DNA of 64,000 bases, taken from NCBI GenBank assembly GCA_003971905.1, contig RSEE01000134.1:89122-153121 (forward strand), given 5' to 3'. Position numbers and translations under genes: made by a program. Origin of the DNA: Moniliella sp. 'wahieum' (taxonomy: Eukaryota; Basidiomycota; Moniliellomycetes; Moniliellales; Moniliellaceae). Every line of letters starts with the position of its first letter. The first letter of the stretch is position 1. The notes below the pieces were generated by a model, which did no database searches, was not told the origin of the DNA, and saw only the letters and a list, made by a program, of their open reading frames with translations. Shown piece by piece: positions 11,316-26,057 of the stretch.

Positions 11316-11976
11316 ATACCCATACCATACATCCTGTCCCGCAGCGCGCGCATCAGCCTTGGCCCCGACGTGCCCCAGCTCGCGCACGTGCATCGTCTTG
11401 GGCGCCGCGACGACCGGATCCACAGTCACGTCCCACCCGGCCTCAGGCTCTTCCCCGTCCCACTCGTCCTCAGCCAACAGCGCCGCCACTTCTTCCGGCG
11501 ACTCTTCCAGGATCACACTGTGATGCCGCACAGGCGTCCAGTACGACCCATCCTCGCTCTCGCCCGCCGCCGCGGCGGGGGGAAGCGGAAGTGGCACAGC
11601 CGGCGGCGCCGACTGCGCCACCGCCGCCTCACGCGACGGCACAGCAGGCAACTTTTCCGCCCCACCTGCCTGGTCCCAGCCTAACGGCATCCAAGCCGGG
11701 TCCTGTGCTTGTGCTTGTAAGTGTGCCTGTGCATGGCCCTGTGCCTGGGACTTCGACCCGTACCCCAACGCCAAATTCGGCGATTCGGCCGCGGACGCGC
11801 CCAGGTCCGTGCCCAGGTTCAAGCCCAGTCCCAAGCCCAGCCCGAGCCCGACCGTCTCGACCGCTCCGTCGCCATCGGCGCACCCAGCCCCGTACTCGAA
11901 CTCGTGGCCGTGGCCATGACCGTGGTTGTACTCGTGACCGTTCACTTGGCTGGCAGGGTCCAACTCACCGCCCTCG

Positions 11977-12065
<89 letters not shown>

Positions 12066-15000
12066 GACGCACGGCACCAACGTCGGCGTTAGCGACGCAC
12101 AGGGGCTAGCGGGTCGCGGGACATGCCGTTCCGCGCTCTGGGCCTGTTCGCGCTCCTGCTCCCGTTCCGCACTCGCGACGGACGCACCACGACCCGCGGA
12201 CGAAACCCACGTGCCGTTGGCGCCGGTGCCGGTGCTGGCGGCGTGGGCAAGACAGGGAGGTGCGTGCAAGGTACGGGCGGGGTGACGGTCACGACGGGCG
12301 TGCGCAGGCCACGGGGCACAGCGGTTGCTGGCCCAGCGGGAACGGGAGAGTGAGCAGGAGCAGGAGAGTGAGGGGGCGGGAGAGTGAGCGGGAGAGCGGG
12401 GGGAGAGTGGGCGGGAGAGGGAGTAGGGCCCGGGGAGAGTCCGGGGAGAGGGTGAGGCCCAGTGCGCCCGGGTGGGAAGGGTAGCCAGGCGCCGGCACCG
12501 AGGCAAAGGCGCGTGCTGAAGTGGGCGTGTGTGGGTGCAGGAGCGGGCTGGTACCGGGCCCTGGGACTGGACTTGGACCGTCGCGTGGCACGGCAGAGGC
12601 GGGGTGCGGCGCGTGGGGCGAGAGCGAGCGCAGGGCCAAACCCGAACCCGAACGCGAACCCGGAGCGGGAGCTGAAGCGGGAGCAGAAGCTGAAGCAGAA
12701 GCTGAAGCTGAGAGAGAGGGAGAGGGAGAAGCCGAAGCTGAGGTGGCAGTCGACGTGGGCGTCACGGTCCGTGGAGAAGGAGAAGAAGGTACAAGGCGGA
12801 GTGAGCAGCGCCAGTTGGCTCCGGCGCGACGAGGAACGACGAGACGATCGACGAACCGGTACGTCGTCCCACGCTTGGCCTGAAAACGCAGGTGAAGTGT
12901 CGGGTACCGCGGGCCACGCCCACGCAGTAGGCGGCGCAGTGGGCAGCCGCTTGTCACCCAACGGTAACGGCGACCGCCCGGGCGACGGTAACGACAATGG
13001 CGACCGCGCTGGCGACGACGACGGTAACGGTGACCGCGACGATACCGCTAACGGCGAGCGGGCCGGGGACGGTGTCGCGTGGCCTGCCGAGCGTGATGAG
13101 ACCGCGCGGACGGCGAGAGGCGCGGCGGCGAAGGCGAGGGCAGGACCAAGTCGTACTTTTCCGGGGGCAGGTGCGGGCTGCGCGGGCTGTGCGGACTGCG
13201 TTTGCTCTCTTCGCTGTGCGAGGGCGATACGGCGGAGTTGTGTGGTGTGGTGTGCGCGGGCGTAGGTGTAGCTGTGGATGTAGCTGTAGCTGTAGGGGTA
13301 GGTGTAAGTGTAGGTGTAGGTGCAGGTGCAGGCGCAGCCAGCCCACGCGTCCCGCTCGTTCCGTCCATGGGGGCTGGAGAGCGGCAAGCCGAACGGGACC
13401 GCAACGTCGACCGGGCCATGGGCTGCTCGGTGTCCGTCTGCTCCGTGGCCGCGTGGGCGTCAATGATGGTCGTGTCGCCGGCGCCAAGAGTGGTGTCCGC
13501 GACGGTTGTGTCGCCGGCGCCGATGGTGGCGTCCGCAATGGACGTGTCGAGCGTCTCCGAGACCGAGGTGAGGGAGGACTGGCCAGGGGGGTTGAACAGG
13601 CCCTTGCCCTGCGCCTGCGCCAAGGCGTCCTGCCAGTGCAGCCCGAAACTCAGCCGCGAAGTAAACGTGAGCAGCGGCGAGCCGGTGGTGGAGATGGCGC
13701 CTTGCACCAGAGGCCGATCGTTAGGCGGCGCAAGCATGTTCCCATCCGCGTGCCTCGTCGTCGTTCTTCTTGTTCTTGCTCTTTTTCTTGCTCGTGCTCG
13801 TGCTCGTGCTCTTGTTCTTGCGCTTGCTCTGGCGCAGTGCAATCCAAATCCAACCCGATGCCCAGTCCCAGGCCTAATGTGTCGCCCTCATGCAACGGTG
13901 GCAGCGGTAAGGGCTTGATGGACGAGCCGGCGCCCGATCCCGATCCCGAGCCCGAGCCGGGAGGGAGCGACATGGACACCGTTTCGGAAATCGTCGTGGC
14001 GGGGTGGAGGGCGCGACCGAGTCCGTGGGCTCCATCTCGGCTGCCCCGCAGTATGCACCGCACTGCTCATCGTCGTCGTTGTCAAGGTGCGTGCCGTCAG
14101 GCCCGGGGGCGAGGCATGAGCGTCCCCTGCCACATCGGGGCCCGCTGCGGTGCGCGACGGCGCCAGCGCCAGCGGCTGCGATAGTGGCTGACCGGCGCAT
14201 GGGAATGGGCATGGGCATGGGCATGGAATGGGAATGGGCATGGGAATGGGAATGGGAACTAGTGGGCGCAGCGGCAAGCAGTGGGTCGGGCTGGTCCTGG
14301 TTCAAGGAGGACGCGTTGGAGGTGGTCGGTCCGACGAGGGGAACGAGTAGCCGTGTTCGGTCCCGGCTGACGAGACCCAGGATAGGACCGATTGGCGTTT
14401 CTCTTGTGCGCTGAGCGTGGGCAAGGGGGAACGGAACGGGCCTTGGGCCGGCTGCGGCGACGCGCTGTCCAGCGCCGGCGAGGCGAGCCAGTGCGCGACA
14501 CAGGCGTCTATGCCATTGGCCGTGTGCGCCGTCGCAGTGGTGGCGGTGCTGATTCGCGTGCCTGCTTGCGCAATCGCGAGCGGAACAGTGGGCTGTCGCC
14601 CCGGGCTGGATTGGGCGACGGCGTCAGCTCCGAGCTGGGGCTCGCCGACCCAGCGGCGGCAGCGTCGGCGTAGCTTCTGTATCGTTGACAGTCGATGCTG
14701 GAGGTGGGACAGCGGCCGTACGCAGCAAGTCGAGCGGGCTGGGCGTCGGAGCTGGCAGTTGACGAAGGTGCGGTGTCAGCTCGGACGAAGGCGCCGGGGC
14801 AAACGCATCGTTCAACCGCACCCACGCACTATCCGACAGAGACGCCGAGGTGGACCCGTCGTCGATCCAAGGCGTGGTGGACGGGACATCTTGCGAGGTA
14901 GGCGGTAAGGGCCGCGTGTAGGCGCGGGCGGGAGAAGGCGTGGAGGAGGAGGAGGAGAGGTCCGAGGTGGAGCGGGCGGCCAAGGCGGCACCCAAGGAAC

Positions 15001-16074
15001 TCAACAGCGTTTGCGACGCAGGCGAGCATTTCCACCTGCTGGTGGTGGCGGGGGCACGGGGGATGGCCCGAGGGACGGAGGCGCGTCGGGATGGACCGCT
15101 GACAGGGGCGAATCGCGCGAGAGCCAACTGGTCACGGCGTCAAAATCGGCTGGGCTCCAACTGGGAGGAAGACAGGCTAGGGTGGGAACAACGAGGTCAG
15201 CTTTCCCTGACACACACAGGCGATGACGGAAGGGGGGGGGGGGGACGTACTGGCAAGAGAGGTGTAGCTGACGGAGCGGCTTCGTCGGCGGGTGTGGCGC
15301 AGCGAGGAGCACGAGTCGACGTCGGGCAGGGCCAGGAGCTTGGCCGGGGCAGAGGCGAGGCCGGGCGGGCCCGCGTTCTTGGCGGCAGGGGCGGCGGGCA
15401 GGCGGGCGGGGCACGCTGGGGGCGGGCCGGGGGCAGGCTGAGGGCGGGGGACGCGGGGTGGTGCTGGCGTTGGAGGGGGTATGGGTGTGGGTAGAGGAGG
15501 CGAGGGGGCGGGTAGACGCCGCGGTAGGCCTGCGGGGGCGAGGCGCTGGCCTCGGAGGGGGAGTAGAAGACGTGGCTGGTCTGGAGGCTGGTGGCCCAGC
15601 TGATGGCGCTGCCCTGGTGGTGTGTGCTGGTGTGGATGTGGGTGGGAGGGGGGGCACGGGGGGCATGGGTGCTGCTGCTGGGCCGAGGCGAGCAGGTTGG
15701 AGTCGGAGCGGGCCGAGGCGCGGCGGTAGAGGGCGGCGGGGGAGGTGCGGGGCGGGGTGAGGGGCGCGGGAGGGGGAGGGCGGCGTAGAGGGGCGTGGAG
15801 CGGGGTGGCGTAGATGGAGGCGGAGGTGGCGGTGGAGGAGGAGGGGTTGCTGGTGTGGCGCGGGGCGTAGTGCCGGTGGTGGTGGTGGTACTACTGCTGC
15901 TGTGCTGCTGCCGCCGAGCTTGTGGAAGAGGCGGGCGAGGCGGCCCGAGCCGGCGGAGCCGCTGGTGCGGCGGCCGGAGGGGGGCTGGGCGGGCGGGAAG
16001 GAGGGTGGGGGGGGGCTGGGGAAGGGCATGGGCATGGGCGCGGGCATGGACATGGGCATGGAGGGGCGCGACAT
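10758..16074 (-). CDS. Large low-complexity protein rich in dipeptide repeats, function unknown
   Basis: No known domain recognised. The likely start is the ATG at 16074 (MSRPSMPMSM), preceded by a CACCAC-rich leader. The likely end is the stop at 10758, after SPSQFAGPDGLWTAI. In between, protein-like segments alternate between frames: SGRLARLFHKLGGSST, SPADFDAVTSWLSRDSPLS, STPWIDD-like serine-rich stretches, LVPLVGPTTSNASSLNQDQ, LTFTSRLSFGLHWQDALAQ, GSYWTPVRHHSVILEESPEE and SDSFASDDDDQPCPPWTEW. Runs of two-residue repeats separate them: Met-Pro, Ser-His, Glu-His, Thr-Pro, Ser-Ala, Glu-Gly, Leu-Gly, Gln-Ala and Gly-Met, all from hexanucleotide DNA repeats. Total length could approach 1,700 residues. 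Repeated frame changes prevent an exact model. The composition suggests a largely disordered cytoplasmic or nuclear protein; it could also be two adjacent genes. Confidence 0.5.
11263..11329. repeat. CCCATA hexanucleotide repeat inside the large low-complexity gene
   Basis: About eleven copies of CCCATA on plus (TATGGG on minus). In one minus frame it encodes Gly-Met repeats running into NAPLPSADTSDSFAS. I first read it as an intron because GTATGG begins it, but no AG follows in a suitable place, so coding is preferred. Confidence 0.85.
11971..12065. repeat. CCCTCA hexanucleotide repeat encoding a Glu-Gly run on the minus strand
   Basis: About fifteen nearly perfect copies of CCCTCA. On minus they read GGTGAG/GGCGAG, giving an uninterrupted Glu-Gly repeat directly before GGELDPASQVNG. 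Confidence 0.9.
13262..13340. repeat. GTAGGT/GTAGCT hexanucleotide repeat
   Basis: Twelve or so imperfect 6-bp units (GTAGGT, GTAGCT, GTAAGT, GCAGGT). On minus the coding readings are Thr-Pro/Thr-Ala dipeptide runs followed by HTTPHNSAVSPSHSE. Confidence 0.75.
14197..14262. repeat. GGGCAT/GGGAAT hexanucleotide repeat
   Basis: About ten units of GGGCAT, GGGAAT and GGAATG. On minus one frame gives Ser-His repeats followed by MPMPMPIPM, the next gives Pro-Ile/Pro-Met. It lies between the DPLLAAAPTSS and RRSATIAAAGAGA segments of the large gene. Confidence 0.75.
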
Positions 16075-18628
16075 GGCGGGGAGGGGGGGGGGAGATGGTG
16101 GTGGTGGTGGTGGTGGTGGTGGTGGATGCTTTTCGGGCGGAGGCGCGTCGGACGGGGGGCGGCCGACTGGGACGCGTTCAACGTTGGATGCGGGCGGCAC
16201 AATTTGACAGGTGCGGTTGCATGCAAGCAGTAGATGCAGGGGGCGCAGCGCCATCAGCCATCGGCCACCGATCGCTCACCCATCGTGCTTGCTCCCGCGC
16301 CGCGGGCACGGGGCCACTCGTGCCGCCGCTCAACTCTACGCGGGTGCGCAGCACACTGGCGCGCTGCCGGGCGGCTGCTGCTGGAATGTGCGCTCCCACC
16401 GCGGCGCCCGCACAGGCGCAGTGTGGGGGATGCTGCGCCCGCGTGCCGGAGGCAGCTGCGTCGACAAGCGTGCCGCCAGCGTGGCAGCCCGGCGCAGCGC
16501 CTGCGCGCTGACCATGCACGGGGCATGCCCGGCGCATGCAGCCGATCGGCCCTCTGCGTGCCGATCGCGGCAGGCGGACTGGGCCAGTGCCTGAGATCTG
16601 AGATGTGAGTCTGAGGCCCAGGCGGATTGGCATGCAGTATGCACGCCCCCTGGCAGCATCTGCCCCCTGCCAAGCCCACCCGCCTGCCTGCGCGCCCGCT
16701 CTCATTCCCATTCCGATATCTCCTATTAGTGCCTCCATTGTCCGCGCCAGGCCACAGATCCCACATGCCACCTGCCACCTGCCGCCCACGTCCCCCTCCC
16801 GTGCGCGTCGCCTCCTGTCCCACCACCCGCACACCCCACCGTCACCTTCTCCATCCGGCATGCCCCCCCTCCGCCCATCAAACACCGCATCCATGTGCCA
16901 CGCCATGCCACGCACCGCGTCCGACACGTCGTCCTTCCCCTTCAGGATGCGCCCGCCGCTGCGGTCCATGCCATGCCATGCCACTCTGGCACGCGACACG
17001 TAACAGCTACCATTCTCGCTCTCCCTCCCACCAGCGGCGCAGCGATTCAACCGCACCCAGCACTGCGTACTCATCCGTACTCGTACTCAGTACGCTCTCT
17101 CATGCTCTCATACCCATCCATTCCCAGTGCCTGGTGATCTGGCACCCACACTCCTGGGTTTCGTCTACGTGACGGTGACGTGTGACGGTGACATGTGACG
17201 TTTGACAGCGGGGATCTGCATCTGACAGCCCCAGTCGGGCAGCAAGTAAAAAGACAGCGGTGCGCGGACGGGTGTGTGCGAGGTGCGCGAATGTGGTGCA
17301 CGCCTACGCCTAAGGCCTACCATCGATCGACAGAGAAACGCAAATGCCGTTTGCGGAAAGAAACTGAGAACAAGAGTCGCTGCATCTGGCAGAGGGTTAC
17401 GCCATAAGGACTAACGTCCTAACCCTTAAACGTTACACGTTGCACGTTACACCTTTTACACCTTAGCGTTTAACGTTAATGTTAGTTGCCTCTTCACATG
17501 CTTCACAGGGCGACCATTGCCCGCGCCGGGTGTTCGGTCAAGCTGACCTGACGCCCTGACGCCCTCGGCCTGACCGATTAGCAGTGGTCACCACTCCTAT
17601 ATGTCCACGTACTACTTGCCCTATTTTGGTAGATCGTTTTGTCCCTTCCAACTCCAGTAGTCCTTCCCGACCTATAGTCATAAGAACCTACTCTCCGCGT
17701 AACGCGTAACCGGTACCCCCTCCCGACTGAGATTTCCCTCTGGTTTTCGCCCTATCGGGCAAGGCAGGCCATGCTGTCTCGGTTTCTCATCATCAACTAA
17801 TCCACCGTGCCAAAAGCACGGTGTGACAGAGTCATCACTCTTGGATTCTTCCGTGAAAGGCAAGAGTGGAGTTATAACCTGTGAAAAACCAGAGAGTAGG
17901 CAGCGGAGGGTGGATTAAGGATTGCATTGCACACGAGCTACAGGCCGAGAGGCTAGAGAAGGTTCCTGCCGCCAGGAAGGAATCTTGCACGGTACGAACG
18001 TTCAAGCTTCAAGTCGGACGTTCAGTTGAGCCCAAAGCTTCCCCGCTTTGGGCCCCCGGGGGCGCCACTACAACGTTCCTTGTCACAGGCCTAGGTAGCG
18101 CCGCTGGCGAGGGGCCAGGAAGATGTGGCAGTCCATGCTAATTGAAGGAGAACTACTTAGACTCTATGGGCTCGGAGGTCAGCGGTTGAAGCTGGTGCAA
18201 GGTCCGAGACGCACTGCTTCGACACACTGAATGGATCCTCCTCGACACCGACACCGACATCGAGACACCAGACGCCCAATCCTCCCATGGAACGGACACC
18301 GTGGCCCTTGCCCCATCGGACGGGGGTCACCAGTCATGCATCCATCCATGCTGGACCGCGAAGGGGGGGGGGGGGGGGGTACCAGGCGCTATTACCCGCC
18401 CATGCGCGCGCGTCGGACTCACGATGGTCCACCAAGTGTCCCACGCCGGGAGGGGGTGTACGGGACGGATGGCTAGTTCTATAGAAGCAACTCTGTCTCG
18501 CAGCATTTTCGCTCTCTACCTCCCACGCGCCAAGAGAGCAAGAGGGCTAGGGGGGAGGGAGGGGCTATTGTACCAAAAGACCAAACGCCCGGGGGAAGGT
18601 ATTCTTGCTTGGTATGAATATGCCTTAC
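16075..18628. other. Intergenic, no gene recognised
   Basis: Left part (16075-17130) holds the promoter side of the large minus gene, with a GGT/CCA triplet run at about 16097-16125 and CATGCCATGCCA-type repeats near 16900-16985. The middle (17400-17480) is unusually AT-rich with clustered ACGTTA words. A GAACGTTCAAG word lies near 17997. A G run lies at 18364-18379. The rest is featureless to me. Confidence 0.45.
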
Positions 18629-19943
18629 CTATCTTGGTGCTGGTTCCACCGGCGCATCCTGTTCGGACGTTGGCGCTGGGGCCGAGCGGGTCCAGAGATC
18701 GGTTTTGCAAAACATGGCGAGCAGCATCACGGCGGGCAAATGCCAGAGGGAGGTGAGGAAACATTGGCGGGCCGACTTGTTGTCGGCGTAGCGGTAAAAG
18801 CGCCAGGAGGTGCGAAGGAGCGCCAAGTTGGGCAGGAGCGAGAGCGCAGCAAATGCCGGTACGACCGCGGGGGTCGTGCCGACCCAGGGGAGCGCGAGAC
18901 AGGTGGGGATGAGCACGAGCGCATACCGCATCGCCGTGCGCCGGTTCAGCCCCGGGTTCAGCACCGACATCATCCGGTACGCCCCCGCGCGCATAGTCCG
19001 AGCACAGCGTGTGGCTCAGCGCATTAAAGTGCGGGAACTGCCAGGCAAACAGGATGAGCGCCAGCATCCAGGCTGGCGCATCGGCAAGACTGGTCAAACT
19101 GCCGTTGGTCACCGCGGCCCAGCCCATGAGCGGCGGAATGGCGCCGACCAAACTGCCGACCCAGGTATTGACAATGTGCAAGCGCTTGAGCGGGGTGTAG
19201 ATGAACGAGTAGAGCACAATGTTGCCTGCGCCCAAGAGTGCGACGGTCGGATTGACCAGCGTGGCGAGCATCGTTACCCCGCTCACGGCGGTCGCAGTGG
19301 CAAACAGCGCTGCACGCAGGTGGGTCGTCTGCCGCGCCGGGAGGGGCCGGTTGCGCGTGCGCACCATCTGCGCATCGTACGGCGCTTCGAGAAACTGGTT
19401 CAACGCATTCGCCGCACAGGAACACAGGCCCATGCCAGCTGTCAACGACAGCAGCGTCGCCACGCTCGCCCCGGCACTCAGGCTGGCCGGCACAAGCGCG
19501 TACCCGGCCATGCCAGTCAACATCATCAGGAACGTCAGCCGCGACTTGGACAGTGCCTTGCATGCTCCAACACGCGCCGCGCCGTTGCGCGCGGTACGGG
19601 CACCCACCCGGGCGCGAGCGCTTGGCCGGGCACCGCCCACGCATGCGCATCGGGCCGATCGCCATGGTAGCCGACAAACGTGCGCTTGGGGTCGTTGGAC
19701 GGCGTTGCGTACGCGGCGCGCAAGGACGCCAGCAGCTCGGCGGTGCGCCGCGCGCTCCCCACGCCCGGCCGAGCGTGGGAGGAAGAGCTCGACGAGCCCG
19801 GGCTTGCGCGTGGAAGCAGGAGAAGGAGAAGAAGGAGGAGGCGACGAGGCGACGGACGAGAGGGGGCGCGACACGCACGGCCTAGGGAAGGCGGAGGAGA
19901 GGAGGCGGGCGGGCGGGTATAAGAGGGGCGCACGCCGCAGCAT
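18629..19943 (-). CDS. COX10: Protoheme IX farnesyltransferase, mitochondrial (heme O synthase)
   Basis: UbiA-family integral inner-membrane enzyme that adds a farnesyl group to heme B, making heme O for cytochrome c oxidase. ATG at 19943-19941 gives MLRRAPLLYPPARLLSSAF, an Arg/Ser-rich mitochondrial presequence. Then RTFVGYHGDRPDAH, KALSKSRLTFLMMLTGMAGY, the first Asp-rich region NQFLEAPYDAQMVRTRNRPL (matching N-x-x-x-D-x-x-M-x-R-T), YTPLKRLHIVNTWVGSLVGA, ILFAWQFPHFNALS, then GAYRMMSVLNPGLNRRTAMR and a further helix region. At least three frame changes (about 19780, 19600 and 18990) divide it. Arranged head to head with NCL1, 255 bp apart. Confidence 0.9.
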
Positions 19944-20198
19944 GCCTGCGCACAGCGTGGAGGTGGGGGAGAGAAGACAACAAGGCCGATGGCAGCGGCT
20001 GGGACAAGTAGTAAGTGCTTCGGCTGTGTCTGGGGGGGAACATCCATCCATCCATCCCACGGCCAGCCAATTTGCAATGTTCAATCTGCCTCGGCGGAAC
20101 GCCGGAACGACGCCCGCTGCGTTTGAAAGTTGCACCGCCGAGAGAGGAAAAAAAAACCAGAAAACGCTGCCCCCACAAAACACCTTCTCCGCAACACC
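19944..20198. promoter_or_regulatory. Divergent COX10/NCL1 intergenic promoter
   Basis: Only 255 bp separate the two start codons. It contains a CATCCATCCATCCATCC run (20042-20057) and no clear TATA box. The shortness implies a shared bidirectional promoter. Confidence 0.5.
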
Positions 20199-23325
<3,127 letters not shown>

Positions 23326-23571
23326 GACGTTCGGACGGAGCCCGAGCGCCGGCAAGCGGATGGGAATCAGATGCATTTGACATGTGAAATGGAGATCCAT
23401 CGTTAATCAGTGCAGTTGGTAAGGGCAGATAGCGTTCCGTGGACAAGGACAGAGCGTTCTACGTGCGAGGAGGTCCTGCTGTGTGGGGGGAGGGAAAGAG
23501 GGAGGGGGAGGGAAAGAGGGAGAAGGAGAGCAACTTGCTTCCTAATGCGATAGAGCCGTCTTGGTCGCTTT
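23326..23571. other. Convergent 3' flank between NCL1 and the carrier gene
   Basis: About 250 bp with a GGGAGGGAAAGAGGGAGGGGG purine tract (23478-23530). No terminator signal that I can name. Confidence 0.4.
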
Positions 23572-24907
23572 TCAAAACGTGACAAAGAGCGCGGCGTTGG
23601 CCGGCCGGGACGGCGCGGACGAGGGTGGTGCCGAGGCCACGGAAGAAGGCGCGCACGCCGCCGTCGCGGTACACCTGCTTGATGGCCGCCGCCATGCCGG
23701 GCAACTTTTGTCCCGCTTCCTCCGCCGCACACGACCCGCCAACGACCGGCGCCGCTTGCATCCGCGTCTTGACCACGTCCAGCGGAAACGTCGCGGTCCA
23801 ACCAATGCACGGCCCGCGCACCCGCCCGACAGCGCCAGTTCCAGTGGGCTGAGGTGCGACGCAGCCGAGCCCGGGGACAAGGGCGTGCCCGTCAGACCAC
23901 CCGTATGCCCGCCAACCACCGATTCATCAGCTCGTACGAAAAAAAGTACGGGCCGTAGCCTAGGTCGCGCAGCGCCGTGATGCCCAGCCCGCGGTACAGC
24001 ATCCGCCCCGCCCACGACGCCACCTCCACCGCCACCGGCTTCTGCACGCGCGAAGGCCGCCCAGAGGGTAGAGATGGTGCGGCAGGTATGGGCCCACTGC
24101 GCCGCTGCGGTGCGTGTCCATCGACGCCACGGGTGCACCGCGCCGGCTCCCGTGCCCGCGCCGCCGTCTGCGCGCGGCGCCAGCCGCCCAAAATCCATTT
24201 GCTCCTGGATCTTGATCAGGTCAATTGGCGCGGTGATGAACGCACACAGCACCCCGGACCCACACCCCGCAAGAAAAAATGTGCGCCAGACTGGGCTCGG
24301 TCAAGCCGGGTGTCATTGCCCCGCCTTGGCTTCCGCTTCCAGGTCCGAGGCCCAGTCCCAGTCCGTCCACGCGCCCGGGCGGACAGAGGTCTTGCACCGT
24401 GCGCAGACACAGCGAGTACGTGCCAAAGATGGCCGCGTTCATCAATGCCACCCCTAACAGCGGCGACGTCACGCCCTTGTACAGCCCGACCACTTTTTCC
24501 TCCTTGAGGATCACACGGAACGCATCCAGCGCGCCGCGGTATCTGTGCGGGGGGGAAGACACAGAGGGCACAGAGGGCACGGGAGACCCGGGCGCGGCGG
24601 CGGCGGCGAGGAGCGGGGTGCGCTCGGCGGTGCGCGGCAGGACGGGCGCGGACGCGGACGCGGACGCGGACACGGACACGGGGGTGGACACGCCGACGGG
24701 GTGCTGCGGCTGGGCCTGCAGACGCGTCTTGACGGTGTCGAAGGGGTGGGAGGCGAGAGGCTGGCAATGCCACCGGCGGTGCGGCGACAAAGTCGACCAG
24801 CGCCGAGGGCGCCGTCGAGGCCATGTCCGCCTGCGCCTGCGCCATCGCCACTGCGGACTCCAGCCAACGCACGTGCGAGCCAGGCGGGGCGACGTGGTGT
24901 CCACCAT
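23572..24907 (-). CDS. Mitochondrial carrier family (SLC25) transporter
   Basis: Inner-membrane metabolite carrier with three ~100-residue repeats. Each signature is visible: ASHPFDTVKTRLQAQ, ITAPIDLIKIQEQ and TFPLDVVKTRMQA (P-x-[DE]-x-x-[KR]-x-[KR]). Repeat I contains YKGVTSPLLGVALMNAAIFG, repeat II has YRGLGITALRDLGYGPYFFSYE, and repeat III has AFFRGLGTTLVRAVPA with the end NAALFVTF at the stop 23572-23574. The layout and G-(V/I)-x-S-P motif resemble the Ort1/Crc1/SLC25A45-48 branch, but the substrate cannot be set from this. The loop in repeat I is unusually long, with a Ser-Ala dipeptide run and a PSVPSVSS stretch. The start (ATG at 24907) is a best guess because the N-terminal frame is broken. 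Confidence 0.85.
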
Positions 24908-26057
24908 CGGAACCCCCCTTCCGCTGCCGGCTTCCGGGCCGCCTGCCACCCGACATGCATCGGTGCAACGCATCATCACCCCCACATCACATCTCCTATT
25001 TCGATACCAGAGGGTTACCAGAGAGGAGGCTGGTGGGGTACAATCCCTTCGGTGAGGACCACTCAAGGTAGTTTCGGGTTTGGGCTATTTGATAGAACCT
25101 AGTAGCCGAGGAGAAGCCTTTGGGCGTGAAGCCGTGACGGCCGAACGCGTGGCAAGGCTGCATATGCACCAGCTTGGGTCATAGTAACGTGTCTGAAGCC
25201 TATACGACGGGGCTTAGGGACGGGTAGAGGCAGTGGAGGACAAATACTGCCAGAGCTGAGGCAGGGCAGGGACAGCTGTCGACGTGGCTGGAAAGGAACC
25301 CACGCGATATACTGTGGTAGGGGGAGTCGACACCGCTGAAGGAAGGCTCGCGCGGCTGGGCGGATGGAGAGCTGGAGAACGAGGCTGGAAGATGAGGAGG
25401 GGAGGTAGCTAAGTGGAGACGAGGGGTTGCCTGTACCCAATCAATTGGCTGGAAACGGTCAGGAGTTGGACAAAAAGACGGGAAGTGCCGAGCCGAGAAT
25501 GGAAGTGGGATAAAGGATCCCAATTGATCGAGGATGCTGACTGTTGATTGACCCTTAGGCATCGCACTGGCATAGATGTTGACAGACAAGGCGTGAAGGC
25601 AAAGTGGCGAGCTACAAGTCTTCAAGCAACGTCTGAAGGGAAGGAGACAGGAGAGAGCGAAGGGAGGGAGCGAGCAGGACGTGCGCGGCCTGCAGCGGAA
25701 ACTCTTTCGACCGGCTAAGCGAGCGTCGCCGATCCCGCACTGAGACTGAGGGCCGTGCAAAGGCAACGTAGCACTACACTCCCACAGAACTTAAGCAAGC
25801 GGAGGCTGCGAAGGCACTCAGAATATCATCGGATAGCACTTGCTCGTGTCACATGTCCCTACGCGTTGCTAGCTATTGCTCCTCCCCTCGTGGGTTTGTC
25901 TGCCTGCTTCATCTCGTGTATGATCGATTAGGGTGGGCATGAACACAAGCCCAGCACAGGGAACCCGCGAATTATCACTAACTAGGTGGTGCACAGTTTG
26001 GCTCTCGGTATACATAACGCGTATAACGCGCAAGGCAAAACGCCAGCCCGAGCGCGC
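24908..26057. other. Intergenic, no gene recognised
   Basis: Lower GC than its flanks. The largest frame (minus 25200-25766) has no recognisable motif. It contains the upstream region of the carrier gene and the 3' flank of the 3-hydroxyacyl-CoA dehydrogenase gene. Confidence 0.45.

Noticed and set aside
11263-11332. GTATGG... repeat read as an intron of the large gene
   Set aside because: The donor looks acceptable, but no usable AG acceptor follows before clearly coding sequence. In one frame the repeat is coding (Gly-Met) and continues smoothly.
12089-13387. Long open frames on both strands in the 10-16 kb region as separate genes
   Set aside because: High GC and simple repeats keep all frames open. 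Only alternating minus-strand segments show non-repetitive protein text, so the others are shadows.
17400-17480. Clustered ACGTTA/CCCTTAAA words as an internal telomere-like array
   Set aside because: Only single partial matches to CCCTAA occur; there is no tandem repetition.
25200-25766. 188-residue minus-strand open frame
   Set aside because: Composition is that of random low-complexity Ser/Pro sequence, with no motif and no splice support.
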